64,000 nucleotides of DNA, taken from positions 82,991 through 146,990 of the forward strand of contig JAFWAE010000026.1 of assembly GCA_017507855.1 (NCBI GenBank), read 5' to 3'. Under the pieces are notes generated by a model. That model was not told where the DNA came from. It worked only from the letters and a program-made list of their open reading frames with translations, and did no database searches. Position 1 is the stretch's first letter, and each line of letters opens with the position of its first letter. This document shows, piece by piece, positions 56,811 through 64,000 of the stretch. The DNA is from Clostridia bacterium (GTDB lineage: Bacteria > Bacillota > Clostridia > Oscillospirales > RGIG5554). The position numbers and the translations under genes are program-made.

Positions 56811-56839
56811 ATTTTATTCGCTTTTGCCTGAAAAGTCAA
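56811..56839 (-). promoter_or_regulatory. Promoter of the cysteine desulfurase operon
   Basis: On the minus strand, TTGACT (56839-56834), 17-base spacer, TAAAAT (56816-56811). The leader to the CTG start is about 70 bases. Confidence 0.75.
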
Positions 56840-56907
56840 GAATATTCCCCTTGAAAGCAAGGAAAAATAAGGAATAAGAGGCAAAAACAAAGAAAGGAAT
56901 GAAGATC

Positions 56908-58332
56908 ATGGCATTGAAATTCGGTACGGCAGGGGTGCGCGCCTTCATGGGCGAGGGGGAGGAGAGGTTAAACGAGCAAACGGTGTCGCGCTTGGCTTGG
57001 GCAGCGGCTCGGGTGTTGGCGCAGATCCACGGCGAAGGCAGACGGGTGACGGTGGCCTACGACACAAGGCAAAACTCTTTGGCCTTTGCCCAGGTGACGG
57101 CGGCGGCCTTTGCCAAGCAGGGCTTTGAGGTATTCATTTTTTCTCAACCTGCGCCCACTCCGTTGTTGAGCTTTACCATCCGACAGCTGGGCTGTGTGGG
57201 CGGGGTGAACATCACGGCCTCCCATAATCCCAAGGAGTACAACGGCTTTAAGCTGTACGGCCCCCAAGGGGCTCAGGTAGGGGAGGACGTAAGCCGCCCG
57301 GTGGCGGAAAAATGGGCTGGCGGAAAAAGCAGCACGCAAGAGGATTTTTGGAACGCCCTGAGCGAGGGGAGGATCCACTGGGTGGGGGCTGAGATCTGGC
57401 AGGGGTATTTTCGGGCTGTGCTGGCTTTGCGACGGCGCAGGGAGAACGTGAAAACGCGGGTGCTCTATTCCCCCCTTTTCGGCACGGGCCAAAGCGTGGT
57501 TCCCACCTTGTTCCGCCAAGCAGGGATCGACCTGCGCGGGGTAAAAAGTCAGCTTTGGGGAGACGGAAGCTTTCCGGGATTGGAGGTCCCCAACCCCGAA
57601 GAGCCCGACGCCTTTATCCAGCTGCTTAACGAGGCCGACGACGAGCATTTACTGTTGGCCACAGACCCGGATGCAGACCGTTTGGGAGCGGTTTGGAACG
57701 GGGAAGAAAACTACGAATGGCTCAGCGGCAATCAGATCGGGCTTTTACTGTTGGATTATTTGCTTCGCTTTGAAAAAGATCCCTCTTCCTGCCTGGTGGT
57801 CAAATCGGTGGTCAGCACCCCTTTGGCTGACCGCATTTGTTTGGAGCACGGGGTCAGCTGTATCAATACCCTGACGGGTTTTCGCCACGTGACCGAGGCG
57901 GTTGACCGCCTGGCTGACAAAAGATTACTGCTGGCCTTTGAGGAAAGCGGTGGCTTTTTGGCCGGGGACTACTGCCGCGAAAAGGATGCTGCCGCGGCGG
58001 CTCTTTTGTTGGCTGAGGCGGCGGATTACCACCTTCGGCGGAGCTATACGCTGCCCATGGCCCTGGAGGAGCTGTACCGCACCTATGGTTTTGCCTGGGA
58101 TGATACCACCGTTTTGCGGGTGAATATGGAGGGAGACGCCTACGTGCAACATTTGCGCGACCACGCCCCTGCGGTATTCCGCGGCTATCCCATTGACCGG
58201 CGGGAGGATTACGCTCAGCGCTGTGACCCCCTGCGAAGCAATATGCTGGCTTATTATTCCGGCCGCACCCGCCTTTTGATACGTCCCTCGGGCACGGAGC
58301 CGGCAGTCAAGATCTACAAATCCATCATGTAA
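56908..58332 (+). CDS. Phosphoglucomutase/phosphomannomutase
   Basis: A 474-residue alpha-D-phosphohexomutase. Four family blocks: the phosphoserine loop TASHNPKEYNGFKLYG (about 105-120), metal loop DPDADRLG, sugar loop EESGGFLAG, and phosphate loop RPSGTEPAVKIY at the C-terminus. It moves phosphate between C1 and C6 of hexoses; substrate choice (glucose or mannose) is not certain. ATG 56908 is 8 bases from AAAGGA, while ATG 56899 overlaps it. Confidence 0.9.
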   Translation: MALKFGTAGVRAFMGEGEERLNEQTVSRLAWAAARVLAQIHGEGRRVTVAYDTRQNSLAFAQVTAAAFAKQGFEVFIFSQPAPTPLLSFTIRQLGCVGGVNITASHNPKEYNGFKLYGPQGAQVGEDVSRPVAEKWAGGKSSTQEDFWNALSEGRIHWVGAEIWQGYFRAVLALRRRRENVKTRVLYSPLFGTGQSVVPTLFRQAGIDLRGVKSQLWGDGSFPGLEVPNPEEPDAFIQLLNEADDEHLLLATDPDADRLGAVWNGEENYEWLSGNQIGLLLLDYLLRFEKDPSSCLVVKSVVSTPLADRICLEHGVSCINTLTGFRHVTEAVDRLADKRLLLAFEESGGFLAGDYCREKDAAAAALLLAEAADYHLRRSYTLPMALEELYRTYGFAWDDTTVLRVNMEGDAYVQHLRDHAPAVFRGYPIDRREDYAQRCDPLRSNMLAYYSGRTRLLIRPSGTEPAVKIYKSIM

Positions 58333-58333
58333 G

Positions 58334-58364
58334 AAAAAAGCGGCACGTTTGATGCCGCTTTTTC
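58334..58364. terminator. Bidirectional terminator
   Basis: AAAAAGCGGCA pairs with TGCCGCTTTTT around CGTTTGA, between two convergent genes. Confidence 0.9.
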
Positions 58365-58367
58365 CCT

Positions 58368-59183
58368 TTACGAGGACTTTTTTCGTTTGTCAAAGAGCAA
58401 ACTGCCCAGCAAACAGCATGCCCCGCTGACCATCAGCACAGAGGAGGTGCCTCCCGTTTGAGGAAGGGTAGGTGCGGGAGCGGGAACGGTCTCATTGGGT
58501 TGAGTGGGCAGGGGATCCTCCGGTTTGGCCACGGGCATGAATCGCCAATCGGCAGAGGACTGGAAGAAAATATACCCGGGCTCGGTGAAGGGGTTGTCCG
58601 TATCCGTCACGTCCCAAAGAAGCTCGTCATTGATCTTGAAGGTGATGCGCACGCCGTTATTTTCGTTAAATACGCCCACGCGGTAGTCGTAATATTGCTC
58701 GCTGCTTTGGGGGTAGATGATAGCGTGTCCCCCTGCCAGGCCGTATTTGTTCTCCATGGCGTCCTTGACGGTGCTTTGGGCGGTGATGGGCTCGGAGGTG
58801 CCGTCCAGCTTCCATTTGGTCAGGTACCAAATAGGCTGTCCTCCCTCGTTGGCATAGGTGACACCGTAGCCCTGTTGGCCGGCGCCGACCCCTCGGTCGG
58901 CCTCCTTGGCGCGGAAGGTGATAATGCCCCAATCGCCAAAGCGAATGCGCATATTCATGCGCACCTCTTTGTTGAAAATGCCGTCCTTATCCCCAAAGGC
59001 GCCGATGCCGCCCCCTTCCGTGGTCAGCAGGTAGGATCCGTCGGTTTGTTTTTGAGGCGCGCCCCAATTGAGCCAATAGCCTTCGCCCATTTTGTCCTCG
59101 GTGAATTCATAGAGCCCTGCCGCACTGCAACTGAAGGCGAAGATCAGCAGGCAGACCAGCAGAACCGAGATTTTTTTCATCAT
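58368..59183 (-). CDS. LPQTG wall-anchored protein with a lectin-like domain
   Basis: A 271-residue secreted protein: a signal peptide (about 1-21), a beta-rich domain of about 190 residues (FGDWGIITFRAKE, YYDYRVGVFNENNGVRITFKIN, PGYIFFQSS) resembling concanavalin-A/LamG folds, a Pro/Thr linker, then LPQTG at about residue 240, a hydrophobic segment and the basic tail FDKRKKSS, a sortase signal. No sortase gene is in the window. ATG 59183 follows GAAAGGATC. The ligand is unknown, possibly a carbohydrate. Confidence 0.8.
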   Translation of the reverse strand: MMKKISVLLVCLLIFAFSCSAAGLYEFTEDKMGEGYWLNWGAPQKQTDGSYLLTTEGGGIGAFGDKDGIFNKEVRMNMRIRFGDWGIITFRAKEADRGVGAGQQGYGVTYANEGGQPIWYLTKWKLDGTSEPITAQSTVKDAMENKYGLAGGHAIIYPQSSEQYYDYRVGVFNENNGVRITFKINDELLWDVTDTDNPFTEPGYIFFQSSADWRFMPVAKPEDPLPTQPNETVPAPAPTLPQTGGTSSVLMVSGACCLLGSLLFDKRKKSS

Positions 59184-59271
59184 GGAAAAGATCCTTTCTG
59201 AAGATGTGCACATAAAAAACAGATGTGCCGTGATTATTTTTTCGCTCCCGAGGGGAAATATAACATGAAAA

Positions 59272-59316
59272 AACAGGCAAAAAAAAGCCTTCGTGCATCA
59301 CACACGAAGGCTTGTA
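59272..59316 (-). terminator. Terminator after proA
   Basis: Arms AAGCCTTCGTG (59285-59295) and CACGAAGGCTT (59303-59313) form an 11-base-pair stem. A T-run follows on the minus strand. Confidence 0.85.
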
Positions 59317-59328
59317 AAAAAATGACTT

Positions 59329-60570
59329 TTAACGGACGTGACCGTCTCCGTCGATGAGGTATTTACAAGAGGTCAGCTCTCGCAGGCCCATGGGGCCGCG
59401 GGCGTGCATCTTTTGGGTGGAGATGCCGATCTCTGCCCCCAGGCCGAATTCGCCGCCGTCGGTAAAGCGGGTGGAAGCATTGACGTACACGGCCGCCGCA
59501 TCCACGGTGAGCTGAAACAGGCGAGCGTTATCCAAGCTATGGGTCACGATACATTCGCTGTGGCCTGTGCCGTGGCGGTTAATGTGGGAGATGGCGTCCT
59601 CCACGCTGTCCACCACCTTGACGGCCAGGATATAATCCAAAAATTCCGTGTCGTAATCGGCATCGGTGGCTGCACGGGCACCGCCCAAAATAGCCGCCGA
59701 AGAGGGACAGCAACGCAGTTCAACCTGCTTTTCGTCCAAGCGGCGCTTCATGCGGGGCAAAAAGCTTTCGGCAATGCCGCGGTGTACCAGCAGGCATTCG
59801 CAGGCGTTGCACACGCTGGGACGGGAGGTTTTGGCGTTAAAAACGATGTCCTCGGCCATGGCTTCGTCGGCGCTTTCGTCTACGTAGATGTGGCAAATGC
59901 CCGTGCCCGTTTGAATGACGGGAACGGTGGCGTTTTCCACACAGGCGCGAATCAGTCCTGCGCCTCCGCGGGGGATCAGCAGGTCGATGCCGCCGTTGGC
60001 GCGCATGAGGGCATTGGCGGTTTCGCGGCTCGTATCGGACACCATTTGAATGCAGGCCTCGGGCAGACCCGCTTCACACACCGCCGCACTGAGGATGCCG
60101 GCAATGGCGTTGTTGGAGCGGAAGGCTTCTTTCCCGCCGCGCAGGATCACGGCGTTGCCGCTTTTCAGGCAAAGGGCCGCGCTGTCGGCCGTGACGTTGG
60201 GACGGGCCTCGTAAATGATGGCAATAACCCCGAAGGGGACGCGCACCTTACGGATGTTTAGCCCGTTGGGACGGCGTTCGCCCCCCACTACCTCGCCCAC
60301 AGGATCGGCCAGGCGGGCCACTTGACGGACCCCGTCGGCCATGTCGCGGATGCGTGCTTCCGAAAGGGCCAGGCGGTCCAGCATGGCCTCGCTCATTTGG
60401 TTTTGACGGGCGTTTTCCAGGTCCCGTCCGTTTTCCCGCAGGATCAGCGGAATGTTAGCCTCTAAAGCCTCGGCCATATGCATCAGGGCCGCATTTTTTA
60501 AAGAAGTGGGGGCTGCCGCCAAACGAAGTGCGGCATCTTTGGCTTGGCTGGTCAGCAAACTGACGTCCAT
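59329..60570 (-). CDS. proA: Gamma-glutamyl phosphate reductase
   Basis: A 413-residue ProA, which reduces gamma-glutamyl phosphate to the semialdehyde in proline synthesis. Seen: VPFGVIAIIYEARPNVTADSA, KSGNAVILRGG, PRGGAGLI, VIQTGTGICHIYVD, and the catalytic Cys in RPSVCNACECLLVH. A ribosome site (AAGGAGG) precedes the ATG. proB, its normal partner, is not in the window. It follows the CarB-DapF gene by 26 bases, so the two are likely co-transcribed. Confidence 0.95.
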   Translation of the reverse strand: MDVSLLTSQAKDAALRLAAAPTSLKNAALMHMAEALEANIPLILRENGRDLENARQNQMSEAMLDRLALSEARIRDMADGVRQVARLADPVGEVVGGERRPNGLNIRKVRVPFGVIAIIYEARPNVTADSAALCLKSGNAVILRGGKEAFRSNNAIAGILSAAVCEAGLPEACIQMVSDTSRETANALMRANGGIDLLIPRGGAGLIRACVENATVPVIQTGTGICHIYVDESADEAMAEDIVFNAKTSRPSVCNACECLLVHRGIAESFLPRMKRRLDEKQVELRCCPSSAAILGGARAATDADYDTEFLDYILAVKVVDSVEDAISHINRHGTGHSECIVTHSLDNARLFQLTVDAAAVYVNASTRFTDGGEFGLGAEIGISTQKMHARGPMGLRELTSCKYLIDGDGHVR

Positions 60571-60596
60571 TACCGAAGACCTCCTTGCTTAAAAAC

Positions 60597-63500
60597 TTAG
60601 ATCTCGACCTCGCCGTCGAACACTTTTTCCGCAGGGCCGGTCAAGGTGACCCGCTCGTCGGTGTAGTTGACGGTCAATTCGCCGCCGGGAAGCAGTACGC
60701 GCACGTCCTCGCCCTTGGGGCAATAGCCGTTGAGCACAGCCGCCACGGTCGCGGCACAGGCACCCGTACCGCAGGAAAGGGTCTCGCCGTTTCCGCGTTC
60801 CCACACGCGCAATTTAATGGTGTGGTCGTCCACGGGCTCGGCAAAGCTGGCGTTGACCCGCTCGGGGAAGAGGGGGTCGTTTTCAAATTGCGGACCGATG
60901 CGGGACAGATCGATGGCATCCACGCAATCGCAGAAGACCACGCAATGGGGGTTGCCCATGGATACACAGGTAACGGAATAGGGGTAACCGCCGATGGTCA
61001 CGGGGCGGTTGACCACACGCTCACCCCGCAAGTTGACAGGGATCTTGTCTGCAGCCAGTATGGCGCGACCCATATCCACCGTTACGCGGCAGACCAGGCC
61101 GTTTTTGGTGAACAGGCGGCATTCCTTGGTGCCGCTGAGGGTCTCGATCTGCATAACGTCCTTTTTGACGATGCCGTTGTCGTAGAGATATTTAGCCACA
61201 CAACGGATAGCGTTACCGCCCATGCGCCCTTCACTTCCATCCAGATTAAACACACGGATGTAAGCATCGGCGTTTTGGGAGGGACCCATGACCACTACAC
61301 CGTCACCGCCCACACCGGTGTGGCGGTCGGACAGGTAGATGGCCAAAAATTCGGGAGAGGTGAGCTCGTAATCAAAGCCGTTGACGTAGATATAGTCGTT
61401 GGCCGAGGCGTGCATTTTGGTGAAACGAAGCTTCTGGCGAGCCTTTTTCAGGCGGGAAATATCCACCAATTCAGTATTGAAGGGGGTGTAGCGGCTGAGC
61501 AGACTGTCCACCATGGCACCTGCAGTGTCCAAGGAGGTCAGGCAGGGAATGCCCAACAGGCTGGCCTTGCGGCGGATCTTCACACTATCGCGGGCGGGAT
61601 CGCGGCCCTTGGCGGAGGTGGAGATGACGTAATTGACGCGGCCGCTTTCCAGCAGGCTGATAACGTTATCCTTGTCCTCGTGGATCTTGTGGATGCGGGC
61701 AGGGCGTAGACCCACCTTTTCCAGTACGTCGGCCGTACCTGCGGTGGCGCAGATATCGAAGCCCAATATGTCAAATTTTTTGGCCAGATCCGCGATCTCG
61801 GACTTGTCGCCGTCGCGCACGGAGATAAAGACGCAACCCTTGCGGTCCATTTGGCAACCGGAGGCCAGCAGACCCTTGTAGATGGCTTCCTCCAAATTGT
61901 TGCCGATGCCCAGCACTTCGCCGGTGGATTTCATTTCCGGACCCAGCTGGGTGTCCACGTCCGTCAGCTTTTCAAAGGAGAAGACGGGGACCTTTACCGC
62001 CACGTAAGGGGACTGGGGATACAGACCGGTGCCGTAGCCCATGTCCTTCAGCTTTTCGCCCAGGCTGCAGCGGGTGGCCAGGTCGCACATGGGCACGCCG
62101 GTGACCTTGCTCAGGTAGGGTACGGTGCGGGAGGCACGGGGGTTGACCTCAATGACGTACAGCTCTCCGCGCAGGATGATGTACTGCAAATTGATCAGAC
62201 CCACCGCGTTCAGACCGCGGCAAAGCTTTTCGGTGGTCTCCAGGATCAGCTGAGAAAGCTGGTCGTCAATGCGGGGAGCGGGATACATGGCAATACTGTC
62301 GCCCGAGTGTACGCCCGTACGCTCGATATGCTCCATAATGCCGGGGCTGAGGATGTCCTCTCCGTCACAGATGGCGTCCACCTCAATCTCCATGCCCTGC
62401 AAGTATTTGTCGATAAGCACGGGGTTATCCTGCTTTTGGCGCAGGATGATGGACATGTATTCGATAATGTCTTCGTTGCAGGAGGCGATGATCATGTTCT
62501 GACCGCCCAGCACGTAGGAGGGTCTCATCAGCACGGGATAGCCCAGGAGATTGGCCGCCTTCAAGGCTTCTTCCTCGGTCATGACCGTATGGCCGCGGGG
62601 GCGCTTGATATCCAGGCTTTCCAGCAGGTCGTCGAAGCGCTCGCGGTCTTCCGCCATGTCGATGGTGTCGGCAGAGGATCCCAAAATGCGGATCCCTGCG
62701 GCATTCAGGTGCTTGGTCAGCTTAATGGCGGTTTGGCCGCCGAAGGCCACTACGACGCCCATGGGCTTTTCCAATTCGATAATGGGCAACACGTCCTCGG
62801 CCGTAAGGGGCTCGAAATACAGGCGGTCTGCAGTGTCAAAGTCGGTAGACACGGTCTCGGGGTTATTGTTGACAATGATGACCTCATATCCCAAGCGGCG
62901 CAGGGAGTTGACGCAATGCACGCTGGCATAGTCAAACTCAATACCTTGACCGATGCGGATGGGGCCGGAGCCGAATACGATCACGCGGGGCTTGCTGCTA
63001 TCCTTCACAAAAGCGGTGGCTTCGCATTCCGAACCGCTTTCGGGACGGCTGTATACGCCGTAGAAATAAGGCGTTTGAGCAGCAAATTCACCTGCGCAGG
63101 TATCCACCATGCGGAAAAGGGGCTTGGCTTGGGCGGGCAGGTCACAGCCGGAGAAACGGCGTAAAGCCGCATCGGGGTAACCCAACAGCTTGCCCTCGTA
63201 ATAGGTATCCTCATCCAGGGGCTTGCCGGTGATGCGCTGTTCAAAACGCACCAGCTTAAGCAGCTTGTGGAGGAAGAAGGCGTCGATCTTGGTCATATCG
63301 TGGAGTTCTTCCACGCTGACGCCCCGCACCAGCAGCTCGTACACGGCAAACAGGCGCTCGTCCGTGGCATCCAGCACGATGCGGCGAAGCTCTGCTTCGG
63401 AAAGCTTTTTGAATTTGGGAAGGTTTAGGGTGTCCAGCGAGATCTCGACTCCGCGCACGGCCTTCAGCAGGGCGGATTCGAAGGAGTCGGAAATGGACAT

Positions 63501-64000
63501 GACCTCGCCGGTGGCTTTCATCTGGGTGCCCAGGTTGCGCTTGGCATACACGAATTTATCAAAGGGCCACTTGGGGAATTTCAAAGCCACGTAGTCGATG
63601 GTGGGCTCGAAAGCGGCGTAGGTGTTGCCGGTGACGGCGTTTTTGATCTCGTCCAGGGTGTAGCCGATGGCGATCTTGGCCGCCACCTTGGCAATGGGAT
63701 AGCCCGTAGCCTTGGAGGCCAGAGCAGAAGAGCGGGACACACGGGGGTTGACCTCGATGACCGCGTATTCGAAGGAGTCGGGCTTAAGGGCAAACTGCAC
63801 GTTGCAGCCGCCTTCCACGCCCAGGGCGCGCACGATGTTCAGCGCCGCACTGCGCAGCATTTGGTATTCCTTGTCGGCCAGGGTCATGGCAGGGGCTACC
63901 ACGATGCTGTCGCCGGTGTGGATGCCCACGGGGTCGAAGTTTTCCATGGAGCAGACGATGATCGCATTATCTGCACTGTCGCGGATGACCTCAAATTCGA
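60597..64000 (-). CDS. Carbamoyl-phosphate synthase large subunit fused to diaminopimelate epimerase (5' end outside)
   Basis: 1133 residues are visible; the N-terminal 200 or so lie beyond the window. The CarB part shows the rest of the first ATP-grasp half ([13 protein letters not shown]), the second half ([27 protein letters not shown]), and the MGS-like allosteric domain ([26 protein letters not shown]). From about 61430 the same frame becomes Dap[35 protein letters not shown], to the stop. No stop, frameshift or ribosome site separates the parts. The first catalytic Cys of DapF is Gly here (RMGGNAIRC), the second is present. CarB is normally about 1070 residues without this domain. Confidence 0.9.
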   Translation of the reverse strand, partial: EFEVIRDSADNAIIVCSMENFDPVGIHTGDSIVVAPAMTLADKEYQMLRSAALNIVRALGVEGGCNVQFALKPDSFEYAVIEVNPRVSRSSALASKATGYPIAKVAAKIAIGYTLDEIKNAVTGNTYAAFEPTIDYVALKFPKWPFDKFVYAKRNLGTQMKATGEVMSISDSFESALLKAVRGVEISLDTLNLPKFKKLSEAELRRIVLDATDERLFAVYELLVRGVSVEELHDMTKIDAFFLHKLLKLVRFEQRITGKPLDEDTYYEGKLLGYPDAALRRFSGCDLPAQAKPLFRMVDTCAGEFAAQTPYFYGVYSRPESGSECEATAFVKDSSKPRVIVFGSGPIRIGQGIEFDYASVHCVNSLRRLGYEVIIVNNNPETVSTDFDTADRLYFEPLTAEDVLPIIELEKPMGVVVAFGGQTAIKLTKHLNAAGIRILGSSADTIDMAEDRERFDDLLESLDIKRPRGHTVMTEEEALKAANLLGYPVLMRPSYVLGGQNMIIASCNEDIIEYMSIILRQKQDNPVLIDKYLQGMEIEVDAICDGEDILSPGIMEHIERTGVHSGDSIAMYPAPRIDDQLSQLILETTEKLCRGLNAVGLINLQYIILRGELYVIEVNPRASRTVPYLSKVTGVPMCDLATRCSLGEKLKDMGYGTGLYPQSPYVAVKVPVFSFEKLTDVDTQLGPEMKSTGEVLGIGNNLEEAIYKGLLASGCQMDRKGCVFISVRDGDKSEIADLAKKFDILGFDICATAGTADVLEKVGLRPARIHKIHEDKDNVISLLESGRVNYVISTSAKGRDPARDSVKIRRKASLLGIPCLTSLDTAGAMVDSLLSRYTPFNTELVDISRLKKARQKLRFTKMHASANDYIYVNGFDYELTSPEFLAIYLSDRHTGVGGDGVVVMGPSQNADAYIRVFNLDGSEGRMGGNAIRCVAKYLYDNGIVKKDVMQIETLSGTKECRLFTKNGLVCRVTVDMGRAILAADKIPVNLRGERVVNRPVTIGGYPYSVTCVSMGNPHCVVFCDCVDAIDLSRIGPQFENDPLFPERVNASFAEPVDDHTIKLRVWERGNGETLSCGTGACAATVAAVLNGYCPKGEDVRVLLPGGELTVNYTDERVTLTGPAEKVFDGEVEI

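Noticed and set aside
59184..59271. Promoter for the LPQTG gene
   Set aside because: AT-rich with TTATAT-like stretches, but no -35 at proper spacing that I could support.
1..64000. CRISPR arrays, insertion sequences, prophage, attachment sites, replication origin
   Set aside because: No repeated spaced palindromes, transposase or integrase genes, or DnaA-box clusters were noticed when reading the window.

Overview
The window is chromosomal DNA from a GC-rich, low-oxygen Firmicute, most probably a Clostridia of the Oscillospirales/Ruminococcaceae type. Pointers to this are the PerR-type regulator with rubrerythrin, ECF vitamin-uptake S components, a ClpP-like TepA, MutS2, TrmFO next to TopA and DprA, an SLH protein, an LPxTG surface protein, strong AAGGAGG ribosome sites, frequent TTG/GTG starts and TTGACA/TATAAT promoters. 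No phage, transposase, CRISPR array or rRNA was seen. It is a mostly housekeeping region with a few lineage-specific genes.

Layout. 1-7.2 kb (+): end of a beta-helix protein, queT, mutS2, a small unknown gene, manA, an M18 aminopeptidase and rsmE. 7.2-8.2 kb (-): an operon of three small unknown genes. 8.2-15.9 kb (+): a phosphoesterase, mtaB, purL (own promoter), tcdA, nadA and an unknown membrane-anchored protein. 16.0-22.9 kb (-): an SGNH-like protein, tepA, and a 2-oxoacid dehydrogenase operon (E2, E3 and a fused E1 alpha-beta) from one strong promoter. 23.2-30.8 kb (+): an SpoU-type methyltransferase, dprA, topA, trmFO, plsX, acpP, rnc and a CAU tRNA whose 5' end lies inside the last codons of rnc. 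31.0-39.8 kb (+): a GntP permease, a PhnP-like hydrolase, an ECF S component, zinc-ribbon and small membrane proteins, perR-like and rubrerythrin genes, a lipoprotein, metK and an SLH protein. 39.9-47.6 kb (+): rpoB and rpoC with their own promoter, away from ribosomal protein genes. 47.7-51.1 kb (-): a YtrA-type GntR regulator with an ABC transporter, under a promoter with a perfect palindromic operator. 51.3-52.5 kb (+): an XRE regulator. 52.6-56.7 kb (-): cysteine desulfurase, YcxB-like protein, nrdR, rsmI and a PPIase-like lipoprotein. 56.9-58.3 kb (+): a phosphohexomutase. 58.4-64 kb (-): an LPQTG surface protein, proA, and a CarB reading frame that continues without a stop into diaminopimelate epimerase.

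The strongest unusual signals are the CarB-DapF fusion, whose epimerase part has Gly where the family has its first catalytic Cys; the rnc/tRNA overlap; the fused E1; the GntR operator; the PerR-like autoregulatory layout; and the three-gene unknown operon. Functional names rest on reading the translated sequences against remembered family motifs; no database search was run.
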